From Leucosporidium creatinivorum (taxonomy: Eukaryota; Basidiomycota; Microbotryomycetes; Leucosporidiales; Leucosporidiaceae), in contig BCKL01000003.1 in the NCBI GenBank assembly GCA_001600635.1, positions 1,282,928-1,346,927 on the forward strand: a stretch of 64,000 nucleotides of DNA, in the 5' to 3' direction. Positions 26,880-40,310 of this stretch are shown here, one piece after another (position 1 is the first letter of the stretch; each line of letters starts with the position of its first letter). Below the pieces are notes generated by a model. The model saw nothing but the letters and a program-made list of their open reading frames with translations. It was not told the origin of the DNA and made no database searches. A program made the translations under genes and the position numbers.

Positions 26880-27245
26880 GCCGTCGACTCGGCGCACAAG
26901 GGGGAGGAGGTTCGGCCGAGGATGGACCAGTCGGGACTAGGGAGTTGGACACGATGGGGAGCACTCGGATCAGATGCAGCGCTTTGTCCGTGCGGTCTGG
27001 TTTCTTGAGGCGGGTGCTCGTGGGATGGTCGCGGGTAGCAGCTAGGCAGCAACGCGACACGAAGCTACGAACCCGACGGCTGAGCGCCGAGCTGCGAGTG
27101 TAGGAGAGAGCGAGCCGAGAGTCAGCCAGCGAAGAAGATAGGCTGCACGTTGATGCTGCGCACGGATCTTTGGAAGCGCGAACCGAATATCCTTCGCCGC
27201 TTCGGCTCATTCGCATCTCTCGCTCCTCCACAACCCTCGCTCGCC
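26880..27245. other. Intergenic region upstream of EMC10
   Basis: This 366-bp gap separates same-strand LSM12 and EMC10. No gene or repeat is apparent. Confidence 0.5.
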
Positions 27246-28336
27246 ATGCTTCCGTCACTACTCGGGGCTGCGTTGCTCTCTCTGATCTCACTGGTAGTAG
27301 CATCTGTATGTCTCGATATCGTACGACTCAAGCCGCCGAGCTAACGCCCTACACTGCTCCAGGACGACGCTCGTCTCTCGACTCAGACCCTCCCACTCTA
27401 CCACCGACTCGTTTCTTCGGCCGCGGGAGCAGTACCGGCATCAGACTGGGTCTTCCGAGGTCTGGTGCACGTCGATGCGATTCAGGACGAGGCGTGGTTG
27501 GAGGAGACGGGCAAGGGCGTGGAGCAGCTGGAATCGCCTGTCGCCGGGGAGCCGCTGCAGGACCAGCACGAGCTGTACCAGATTGCGATTGGAGAGCCAG
27601 AGGATAGCAGGAGGCATATCATCGCTGTCGACTCGGTACGTCCCTCCGCTGCCCGCTCAGCGTATCCGCTCTCGTCGCTCATCCCGCTCGCTGCTGCAGT
27701 GCACAATCCTCCACCCACCTACCACGTCCTTCATCGAGCACCTTACGCTAGTGTACAATGACCCGCCTGCCGTCCCTCACCTCATCGGCTTCCGCTACAC
27801 CACGAGCGGCTCTCGAGCAGCGTGCGCCAAGGGTGCTAGCAAGGAGCAGCTGGAGCGAGGAGCTGGAGCGCTGGGAGGAGAGATTAGTGTCACGGTCGAT
27901 AGGGGAGTGGCGCCGGAGCCGTGAGTCTCGAGGAAGCGGAGAGCGTCGAAGGTGAACGGAGCGCCGAGCTGATCCTTCTTGCTCCTCTTCCTCCCTTCGT
28001 TCACCAACGCTCGACATCTCATTTGCAGAGTCCACTTCCGCGCTCCCGAAGCTATTGCTGGAGGCAAGGTCGTCGTTGGCAAGGACGGCAAGATCATTCC
28101 CCCTGCCCCAGAGAAGAGGTTCGTCTGCCTCGCTCTTCGCTCTCGTTCACTCTGTACTTTAACGCTGACCTTCCTGCTCGTCTACTTCCACCCTCCTCGT
28201 CCAATCCACCTCCTCGCTCGCCACAACTCGACACGACCTCAGCTTCATCCAAAAGAACTGGCCCTACCTCCTCCCCATCGTGCTCATTCTCATGCTCAGC
28301 GGAGGCGGCGACGAGCCTGCAGCCGGAGCCAAGTAG
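27246..28336 (+). CDS. EMC10: ER membrane protein complex subunit 10
   Basis: Coding exons are 27246-27305, 27363-27635, 27700-27920, 28029-28118 and 28243-28336, giving 245 aa. A signal peptide (MLPSLLGAALLSLISLVVAS) is encoded almost exactly by exon 1. A lumenal beta-rich domain follows (STQTLPLYHRLVSSA, HELYQIAIG, GFRYTTSGSRAAC). A single C-terminal TM helix (YLLPIVLILMLSGGG) lies after the diagnostic EKSFIQKNWPY, which is how EMC10 proteins end. The complex inserts tail-anchored and multipass proteins in the ER. Donor gttcgt at 28119 illustrates the GTNNGY style of this genome. Confidence 0.88.
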
Positions 28337-28582
28337 CGTGCGATGCAACAGATGATGAACATGGGAACCGACGTCGTCTGAGAGAGGTGGAGGGACGGCG
28401 ACGTTTCGGCGCACGGCGTTGGATTAAGCTGGAGGAGTCAACGCGCGTGCTGGTCGAAGATCTGAACCTCTTTTGGCCGTCGCTAGCTTGGTAACTCGCG
28501 AGGAAGCTGGAGTCCCATGCAAGAACTCCCGCTTCGCCGAGACTCGGTTTTGCTCGAACCCGGCCCTCGATTGCGCTACAAA

Positions 28583-29492
28583 CTACCAACGAGGAAGTAG
28601 ACTATCGAGGTACTGACCCTCCCTGCCGCCCGGAGTCGAGAGATCCCACGGAGCGCACTCCTGGCCGAGCTTCGCCTCCAACATCTGCTCTAACATGATC
28701 CCTCGCATCCTCTGCTTCACGCGACGCTTCAGCCTATCCACTTCGGGACTCTCCACCTCACCCTCCTCCCATCCCGAATCCGAGTCGGCTCCTTTCGACT
28801 CGCCGGTCTGCAGATCCACGTCGGCGGCGCTGCTCGGCGGCGTCGGGGGAAGGCTGAGGGGAGCGGGCGAGCCGAGCTTGGGCTGGTAGCGCTGCTGGAG
28901 CTTGTGAGAGAGTGTAGGGTCCATCGCAGTGAAGTTGATGACGACTTCGCCGCTCTTGAGGAGCTGTAGAAGGGCGAGAAGTCAGCGCCGAGGTTCGGCG
29001 ATGGCGCCGCAAGACCAGGTACTCACACTAACGAAGCCCAAATCTCGGTCCTTGACTTCCCTAGCTACTTGATTCAGCTCATCGCGGCCATTCCGATCGA
29101 TAACGAAGTGTTGGAAGAGCTGGCAGCGCTGGCCCGGGTCAAGCCGAGGTAGGTCTCCAGCGGCAGGGCGACGAGGGTCGGCAGCGATGAGAGCGTCCAT
29201 TTTGGAGCGCTCGAGCTTTTTTGGAGAGCCGCTCTCGCTGTGGACGTATAGCTCGGCTCGGACTGTACGACCAGGGAAGCGTAAGGGTTAGCAATCGCCG
29301 AGAGCAAGGTCGAGCGAGTGAGCTACTCACGGGGTAGAAGAGCCTCGCGAAGGAAGACAGCGCGGATGCCGTAGGTGTTGTTGTTGGCTAGTGCGAGCTG
29401 ATCCCTGTAGTCTGCAAGGCGACAGCGAATTAAGTCAGTTCAGAGCTTCGGCGGACGGAGGGAGAGGATGCGGAGAAGGGCTTACTACTCAT
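28583..29492 (-). CDS. Conserved-looking protein of unknown function
   Basis: Coding exons are 29492-29486, 29411-29331, 29262-29027 and 28963-28583, giving 234 aa. I do not recognise the family. The gene is credible because four exons join in frame with regular donors, branch sites and acceptors, and the first coding exon is just 7 nt (ATG plus four). Visible pieces are a helix with a NNNTYGIRAVF core, a DPGQRCQLFQHFVIDRNGRDEL helix, and a C-terminal basic helix (DRLKRRVKQRMRGIMLEQ) after an acidic stretch. There are no TM segments or signal peptide. It lies convergent with EMC10. Confidence 0.6.
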
Positions 29493-29891
29493 GTCTGGTC
29501 TATCATCAAGGTGGTGCAAGGTGAGAAGGCTGTCGTCGGTAAAGTGATGCTGTGTTCGAGTCGAGCTGAGTCGAAGCGAACGAAGAGTGTGAGGAGAAGA
29601 GGCGTAAGGTCTTTGTCGAGCCTTTTTATACTCGCCAGTGGCGAAAAGTCAAGCTCTTGGCTAACTCGAAGTAAGCCGCCAAGCAATTGGAAGGGTGACA
29701 GTTTCCAGCTTTTCAGACCGAGCGATAACCCTTGGCGATTGAACAAGCGAGGTCATGTGATGGAAGGGTGGTGGTGTATGGTTCCTTGGAGTCAAAAAGT
29801 CGTCTAAATGCTACAAACATACATCTAAAAATGGTGCGGTTCTTCTGTGCTCCTCTCCAGTCCTGCGAATGCTCGGCGCTGCTCATCCTCA
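29493..29891. other. Intergenic region between the orphan gene and mEF-G
   Basis: This 399-bp stretch is more AT-rich than its surroundings, with a TATA-like 'tttttata' on the + strand near 29623 (reading as tataaaaa toward the orphan gene). Otherwise I see nothing in it. Confidence 0.45.
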
Positions 29892-33105
<3,214 letters not shown>

Positions 33106-33416
33106 GCTGGGCACTTTTGTTGATTCGAGGAGAGAATCGGGGGCTGAGATTCCTCGAACTATGAAGGTACAGCCGAGCAGACGACGGCGGGGTATCGACG
33201 AAAACGAAGAACGAGAGAAGGGCTGGAGCCGTGGACCGCGAGACGAAGCTGGGTGCAGTCCAAGCCGGCTCGAGCTTCAAAAGTCTCGAAGTGCCGCTCG
33301 CGTCCGGCTTCGCAGGCGATCTCACTGGTCGGGTCGAAGTGTACGCCAAGATCGAACGGATTGCACAGCTAGTTCACTACCAAGCGAGTTTTACTCTCCC
33401 AAGCTCCGAGCTCTCT
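33106..33416. promoter_or_regulatory. Intergenic region upstream of mEF-G
   Basis: This 311-bp gap lies between RCC2 (stop at 33417) and the mEF-G start, both on the - strand. Open frames on the + strand here run antisense into RCC2 introns and look spurious. Confidence 0.5.
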
Positions 33417-36400
33417 TCACTTCCTCTTGTTGGCCGCTGCGAGAGGAGATTCGGTCCGAGGTCAGCGACTGCTCGTCGAGAGTGCTCGGTTCCGGGCTCT
33501 CGCGCGTCCATCACCAACGCCATTGGGATGTTCCCAGCGGCGTCGAGCGATGTCGAGAGTAGGCACGAGAAGCCCGAAGCGACTCACCAGCTCCCTCGTC
33601 CTGGGCCTTGCGCTTCTTGCTAACCTCGGTGATGGGCGCATCGGGGTTGACGGGTCCATCGCGAGTCGAACATTCGGGGCAGAACCATTCTCCTGTAGTC
33701 GAGGGACCGAGGTAGGGTAGCGCGAGGAAAGGGCGAGGCAGTCAGCTCGGCGCTGGATGATGCAGGAGGGAGAGGGCTCACCGTCGGGAACGCCATAGAC
33801 TGGAGGCTTGCAGCACGCTCCGTGAAAGGCGTTCTCGCACTGTAGGATGTATCGTCTCGTCAGCCCGGGTCAGCTCCCTCCTCGCCAGACTCGACACTCA
33901 CCATCTCACACTCCAAAGCCTCCTCCGGTCCCTCCTCCTTGCCACAAAGCTTGCACGCATCCACCGCATCATAAACAGCAGGGTACCTTCCCAACTCATT
34001 CCACGCCTCCTCCTGCGTCGTGCTCCTTCCCCTCTTCTTCACCACCGGCTTCTTGACCTCCACATCCTTCTTGTTCTCCCCGGCCGCAGCCGTCTTCTCA
34101 GCAGCAGCGCCGAACGAGTAGCCGAAACCACTGAGATCGACGCCGCCCTTGGATTCGGTGGCAGCGGCGGTGGAGGTGGCCTCTGGGACGGGGGAGGGAG
34201 AGATTCCGGTTTGACCTTCGGCGAGGGGAAGGGGAGGAGGACGGGCGATGAAGAAGGTGGTGTTTTGGCCGGCGGCGATGTCGAGGAATTCGATGCCCTC
34301 GAGCAGCTCCACGCGTTGGGGCTTGGTCGCCGATTTGAGCTGTATGAGGGACCGCCGAGAGGGAGGGGAGGGAGCGGTCAGCTCTCAGATGCTCGGCAAG
34401 GCGACGAGGGGGACAGCAGTACGAAGCAATGGAAAAGGGTGCGGAAACTCACAGCACCAGGCCCAAACGCCAGCTCTCCATACGCGCAACCCTGTCCCCA
34501 AGCGACGGTAAAGTCCCCCTCCTTCTCATCCCTCGAGTACCCGAACAACGTACTTCCTCCAGCACTAATGAGGTCCCACTTGTAACCCATCAGATCCTGC
34601 ACATACTTAGGCGTCATCCACGGTTGCCCACTCGAGCCATCGCCAGTAAGCTTCCATTTGCCGCAGAGCGAGAGCAGGCCCTGGTTGTCGATGAAGAGCG
34701 TGTTGGCGGGGCCGGCGGAGATCTTGTGACAGCGGGTGAGAGGGTTGGTGCCGCTGAATTGGGGGACGAGGACGGGAGAGAGGGCGTCGACTTGTACGCC
34801 GGTGCCGAGGCGGCCGAGTCCTGCGATGTGGACACAGAGGGCCGAGGTCAGTCGCTGCTCGCTCCAAGGCGCGAGGAAGAGGACATCTTACCTCCCCATC
34901 CCCAAGCGTAAACGTAACCCTCATCATCGAGCGCGATGGTGTGAAGCTGCCCGCTCGTGATCTGAACGATCTTCTTGTCGGCGATGGCGCCGCGAACGAG
35001 GAGGGGCTCGTGTTGCTCGATGAAGAACGTTTTGGAGGTGGCGATGTGCTCTCCGGTCTGCGAGGCCAATGCGAGGGTCAGGGATCATGCGTTGTGAGGA
35101 GGCAGCTGCTGTCCCCGTCAAGCCAAAGCCAGAACTCACCTTGCCGTTGCCCAGCACTCCCTTCTCTCCCGTTCCAACCGCGTAGACCCTGCCGCTCGCG
35201 CACAAGAACATGGAGAACGAGTTGCCGGCACTAGCGCCGACGACCTTCTCCTCCTTCAACTCGCCGAGCACGCGCTTAAAGGTGCCAATGTGCTCCTCGT
35301 CGGGTTGGCCGCACTGTTGGTAGCATCGGAGGAGATCAGCCATTGCTGAAAAAGCAGAGGAGAGTAGGAAGAGAAGAGAGAAGAAGAGGACGAACCTGTC
35401 CCAAAGCGTTCCATCCCGCCGTCCAAGCCTCTCCCTTCTCAGTCACCAGAATCGTATGTCCTCTTCCCACCGCAGCATCCACAATACCCTGCTCCTTGAG
35501 CTCCTTAGGCGCGTTAGCATCGGGAAGCGAGTGGAGAGGGAAAGGCTGGGGAGCGCAGGGCGTGGGAGAGTGGGTGACGCCGTCGGAGGTGAAGTGAGGA
35601 ACGGTTAGGTAAGAGGGGAGGGGGTGAGAGAGTTGGTGGTGCTCGTTGCGGCCGAGGAGGTAGGCCTGTGGACGGGAAGGGGCAGGTCAGCGCCGAAGGG
35701 GGGGAAGGCCGAGAGACGGGAGGGCGGACCTTGTTGTCGACTGTAGGGCGTTAGGAGGGTCAGAGATAGGCGCAGACGTAGCGAGACATGTACACTCACG
35801 ACTGATGGCGACGGCGTGGCAGCCCGAGTGCGAAGTGATGACTCGCTTGAACTTGACTGCGAAGGGCGAACGAGAGCTTGTCAGATCGCGATACAGGTAT
35901 GGGCGAGTCGCAGCTGGAGCGCACTGTTGGCCACAGAGCGCATGATGTGCGCGGCGGGGAGATCCGGCCTGTAGATGATGAGGAGAGTGAGCCTTCGGCG
36001 GAGAACAGTGAACGAGGCAGATGGCTCACCTCTCCTCATTGGAGACAGTCTTTCCCTGCTTATCTTTACGACCAAGAGTAGCAAAATCGGTTCTGTGGGT
36101 GAGTAGGTAGAGGCATGTAGAGGTGCAGAAGTAGCGAAGAAAGAGAGAAGGCGCCGAGAAGGACAGGATAGAGGCCGAGAAAAGCGGGGAGATGGGGTGG
36201 TAGATGCGAAAGATAGTCGAGGAAGAGGATGCGAAGTGATTTGAGACGAGATGTGGGGTGTAGGAGCAGCGAGAAGGGGAACAAAAAGGCTGGTCAGCCC
36301 TGGGAGCTCTTGAGCGAGAGAGAAAGGGAAGGCGAGGTGGGGAAGGTGTACTGACCCTCCGGCGATGAGGACTGAGTAGCCGAGCAGAGGTGTGCATGGA

Positions 36401-36547
36401 CAGTGAGGTTAATGAGGTGCAGCAGACGGCGAGCAAAAGGACAAGTTGAGTCAGTCAAACGAGCTAGAGAGAGAGCGAGCGAGCTGTAAGGGAGAGAGAG
36501 AAGAGCGAGAAGAGAGACTTACGGCGGCCCCAAGGTTCGGCAGTCAT
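33417..36547 (-). CDS. RCC2: RCC2 homologue with C-terminal PHD finger
   Basis: Coding exons: 36547-36523, 36371-36356, 36092-36030, 35968-35925, 35856-35800, 35740-35730, 35665-35396, 35313-35140, 35057-34892, 34820-34453, 34339-33902, 33839-33782, 33692-33588 and 33436-33417, giving 604 aa. The beta-propeller resembles RCC2/TD-60 more than RCC1: TDFATLGRKDK near the start, FFIEQHEPLLVRG before the DEGYVYAWGWGGLGRLG repeat, and MTPKYVQDLMGYKWDLIS. Residues 527-571 form a complete C4HC3 PHD finger (Cys527/530/542/545, His550, Cys553/568/571), followed by a Lys/Arg-rich tail. RCC2 acts in mitosis and on Rac/RalA-type GTPases; a PHD finger would add histone-tail reading. Exons of 16 and 11 nt are present, and intron 2 is about 263 nt. 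The last exon is 20 nt. Confidence 0.82.
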
Positions 36548-36893
36548 TTTCGAGTAAAAGGACTTGAATTGGGTGGGTCCTTTTGCGGACTTGTGAAGCG
36601 GTAAGAAGGTGAAACTCGCCGTGCTCGCTCGCGACTCTTTGTCTCCTTCGTTCTCCTTGTCCCAGTCTCCTCGTCCACCTACCAGCCTACAGGAAGCACA
36701 AAGAGGAAGAGCTTCAACAGCTGCACCTCGTCCCCTTCCCATCCTACCGCCCTACAGCTTCAACTCTTCCCCCATCACACTTCGCCTCGCTGTGACCGTC
36801 GCTTCTCGCCGCCTTGCCCGTCAGTCTCGCGTGCTCCCCTCAGCAGAGCAGAAAGCTCATTCTGTACCACTCTGCAGCCCTACTCAAGCCACC
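36548..36893. promoter_or_regulatory. Divergent promoter between RCC2 and the two-TM protein
   Basis: This 346-bp region lies between two divergent ATGs. The + strand half is pyrimidine-rich with ctcgccgtgctcgctcg-type tracts. No gene is seen; an in-frame upstream ATG at 36609 exists but would add only a Ser/Arg-rich stretch. Confidence 0.45.
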
Positions 36894-38229
36894 ATGGACC
36901 GCTCTTTCGGCGCCTCGACCACTAGCGTCCTGCACACGCCTACGCCTGCCGCGCGCAAACCGCTGTACCCCGACCTCTCGGCAGGACCAGCCTACAGCAC
37001 TCCCAACCGTCCTTCGCCTTCCTCCTCCTCTGCCCTCACCCGCAATGTCCGCTTCACCGACGCCCAACAGCAGCAACAGCAACAGCAGCGCCCTGCGTTC
37101 AACCCTTATGGATCGAGCTCGGCCCCTCCTACTCGCGTGCAGAGCTACTCGGGCTCGCACTCGCCCCCGTCCTCAAGGCTACCGATCCAACGCAGCCCCT
37201 CCTCCAGCGGAGGCGCCATCCCCGGCTCCGTGGCGGGCATGTCCTCGTCCATCTCGGCTTATGCTAGTCCCGTCAAGCGGGTGGCTCAGGTCGCGATGCA
37301 GCCGGTTAAGAGGGTCGAGGAGCTGGTGCAGAAGGAGGTACAGCAGATTAAGAAGGTCACGGAGAAGGCGGTTGCGCCGATGGGGAGAGGGGAGGCCGCA
37401 AAGAGGTTGAGGGTCAATGCCGTGTTGCTGGTGTGTTGGTGGTTGAGTAGTAGGACCGATGTCTACAAGTGAGTTTGGGCTGCTTTGGGGCGTACGCGTC
37501 GAGCTCGGCGCTGACCTCTTCTGCGCTCGGCGTTCCACCAGGTTCATCGCCGGGCACCTCGTTCAAGTAGTTCCCTCGCTCGACACGCCCCTGCATCTCC
37601 TCGGTACGTCTCTCTCATCACTTCTATCACTCCCAAACTAACGCGTAGACCCCACAGAAACCCTCCTCGCCGTAATCCTCTGCTGGAACATCTTCGACTC
37701 GATGCGCTGCCTCAACCGCTTCTCCTCGCTCGGGCCCATCCCCATTGCACCCCCATCTCCATCCACCTCCGCTCCCTCTTCCCCTCGTCCCTCCCCCTCC
37801 TCCCCGCTCCAGTACTCCCACTCCTCCCCTAAAACCCGCCCCTCCCCTCACTCCTCCCCCGCCCCTCAAACGCCCACTTTCCGCTCCTCCTCCCTCTCTT
37901 CGCCTACGCCTCCTTCGCCGCAAACTCCCTCTAGTCTTTCTAGGTCGGCAAGCGCAGTGCTGAGGAGGAGTTTCGCCGTTGGAGGAGGAGGGAGCCCGAG
38001 CAGTGTCGGTGGTGGTGGGTCGCCGTTGGCTAAGAGTGTGAGTGGGGAGGAGGAGAGGAGTAGCCCGATGCATGCGTTTAGGGCGAGGCATAGTCCGGTG
38101 GCTTGTGAGTTTTGGATCCTCTTGAGAGAGCGATGGATCGAGCTCGGCGCTGACTTACCGAACGACGACCATACAGCCAAGCTCTCGGTCAACTCCAAGG
38201 ATGCGATCGATAGGTTGTTTGATGCATAG
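36894..38229 (+). CDS. Two-TM protein, possibly a POM34-like nuclear pore component
   Basis: Coding exons are 36894-37468, 37542-37603, 37658-38104 and 38177-38229, giving 378 aa. A Ser/Pro-rich N-terminus carries a poly-Gln run (about 37067-37089). Two hydrophobic segments follow (VNAVLLVCWWL and ETLLAVILCWNIF) with about 35 residues between them, flanked by a basic amphipathic stretch (SPVKRVAQVAMQPVKRVEEL). The C-terminus is a long Ser/Pro-rich tail. Yeast Pom34 has the same plan (N-terminal disorder, two close TM helices, phosphorylatable tail), which is why I mention it, but I see no diagnostic motif and this is weak. It could be another ER or nuclear-envelope protein. ATG 36894 is preferred because of its ACC context and because residues upstream look non-coding. 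Confidence 0.5.
37067..37089 (+). repeat. CAG/CAA repeat (poly-Gln)
   Basis: Mixed CAG and CAA codons encode about eight Gln in the disordered N-terminus of the two-TM protein. The interruption of CAG by CAA limits slippage. Confidence 0.8.
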
Positions 38230-38537
38230 GTGTCTTTGGGCGGGGAGGTACTAGAGATATCTGGTTGGCGTTAGATGATGCAAGACCTCGAGGGTTTCGC
38301 ATCGGCTTTGAGCTTCGGCGTTTGGGGGAGCGAAGAGGAGAGCAGACAGGGAGAGTCGCTCTCGAACAAGGCAGTCTGCCTCACTGCAGTGCGAGCCGTG
38401 TGCCGTCAAACTCGCTCGAAGAAGCAGAGCTTGGCCGCTCGCCGTCGGCCAACTTCTGCCGCCCAGGTCGGCTCTGCTTCTTTCTCCTTCCTTCTCCTCC
38501 TCTTCTCACCTCGTCGCTACATCTCACCCTACGAACG
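38230..38537. other. Intergenic region upstream of the GNAT gene
   Basis: This 308-bp gap separates same-strand genes. The last 60 bases before the ATG are strongly pyrimidine-rich, as in a fungal 5' UTR. No gene is seen. Confidence 0.45.
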
Positions 38538-39929
38538 ATGTCACCCTACACTGGCGCCCCCTCCTACCGTCCCTCCGCACCCGCTGTCCCTCCAACCCTA
38601 CTAGCCCGCACCTTCCTCCTCCCCGGCGGAGGCGACAAGGCGCTCACTGTGTTCCCTGTTACGAGGGAGACGGTGTCGGAGGAGTTAGTCGAGTATCTGA
38701 GGGGGGTGTTTAATGAGGTGGTTGCTGGTGAGTCTGAGGGCTTAGAGAGAGGTGGGGGAAGACGACAGCGGCGAGTGCGCTGGAATGAGGACGCGAGGCG
38801 CGGGAGCAGCAGCTGATACTCTGTATTATGACAGAGGGTCGCACCTACCCGCAACTCGGCGAGCAGACGTTCGAGGAGTTCGTAAGTCGCTCACCGGCTC
38901 GCTCTCCTTCCGCCGGCCTCGCTTGTCTCCTGCTGACCGTTCGTCGTTGGACTACAGGCCGGCTACTTCTTCGGTCTGCTCTTTTGCGGTTCCTGCTCCC
39001 TCGTACCCACTAGCTGACCTAACCGCCGCTCACAGGCTCCGACTGCTTCATCGGCCTGCTCGATACGCCTCCAGCGGGGCTGGTAGAGGGTTCGCCGCTC
39101 GATCGGGAGGAGGGCTATTCATTGGATGCTGTACGAGGACAGAGGAGCTGGAAGGAGGCGGTATTGGGCATGTTTTGTAAGTTCGGCGAGGAGCGGCAGT
39201 ATCGGCAGAGCGGGCTCGCTGACTTCGTGATGAGGTTTGCAGACATCAAGGTCCGTCTGCAGCCACAATATAATGGTCTCTTCCTCCGCCAGAGCTGACC
39301 GACCTTCCCTCCTCTCTCCAACAGCCCAACTACCCTGGCCGAGCCTCTCACGTTCGTTCTCGCTCGCTACCTCAGGCTTCTTCGTCTCGCTCACCTCATC
39401 GTCGACGCCCTACAGATCTGTAACGGTGGCTTCGTGGTCCCATCGGTTCACCGAGGCCTCAAGGTCGGCGTCAACATGGGCAGGGCCTTCATCCATTTCG
39501 CGCCGAAGCTCGGTGAGTCGTCTTGCTCGAGTTGAAAGCTTCAGAAGCGGCTCCTCGATTCAGATTGTCGAGGGCTGGTCTCCCACTCCCCCACATCCGA
39601 GCTCTGCCTCGTCTGCAACTCATGCCCTCTCTTTCGAGCGGCTCGCTGATCCTCGTCGCTCCTTGCACTTCCGCCCTCTCATGCCCCCTCCTTCTCTCGC
39701 CATCCCTCTTCATCGCCGCGACCACCACCCAGGTTTCCGCGCCTCCATCTTCAACCTCGTCTTCATCAACAACCACGCCTCGGTGAAATGCTGGGACCAA
39801 CTCGGCTTCACCCGCGCTGGGCTGATCCCAGGCGCTGGATGCTTAAGGACGGAGGATGGCAAGGGCGAGGAGTACGTTGATGCTTATGTTTATCATTATG
39901 AGTTTGCGAGGGCGGCAGAGCAAGCTTAG
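38538..39929 (+). CDS. GNAT-family N-acetyltransferase
   Basis: Coding exons are 38538-38727, 38835-38881, 38958-38988, 39036-39176, 39243-39250, 39325-39351, 39416-39512 and 39733-39929, giving 245 aa. The fold is recognisable once spliced: YIKPNYPGRASHICNGGFVV (strand 4), the acetyl-CoA loop region PSVHRGLKVGVNMGRAF, and FNLVFINNHASVKCWDQLGF (the Asn-x-x-S-x-x-hWexLGF signature of GNAT enzymes), ending with EEYVDAYVYHYEF. The substrate is unknown. The gene is cut into eight exons, two of them tiny (8 nt and 27 nt), and its last intron is long for this genome (220 nt). The 8-nt exon encodes the start of YIK, which is part of the core, so it must be included. Confidence 0.78.
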
Positions 39930-40310
39930 AAGGGTAGAAGGTGTATTGAGAAGCCAGGCGTCAGCCATCGTTCGGCGCCGAGTGACTCGTGAGAGCGAGA
40001 TCAAGTTGGGGGAGCAGACGATGGGCAAGCAGAGCTAAAGCTTGCAGGAGACGTTCGAACGCTTTCCGAATCGCTCCTGAAGAACGCTCCTGCTCTTCGA
40101 CCTCGGGGCCAGCTCGCGAATCGAGGCTTTCCAAGTCTCTCGGCCAACATGACGTCGGAAAGGGTAGAAGAAGAGCAAGTATGACACAGCAGAGTAGTGA
40201 TACACCATATACAGCGCTAGCCGTCCCCTGCCGAGCAAAGTCCTCCCGTACAACGCCCTCTCACCGCCTGCCCCATCATCGCCGAACCTGCCCGCTCCAT
40301 CTCATGCCCC
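39930..40310. other. Intergenic gap between convergent GNAT and kinase B
   Basis: This 381-bp region holds both 3' ends. I see no coding signal, hairpin or repeat. Confidence 0.5.

Noticed and set aside
37067-37089. CAG repeat considered as an expansion locus
   Set aside because: It is short and interrupted by CAA codons, typical of ordinary poly-Gln in disordered fungal proteins.
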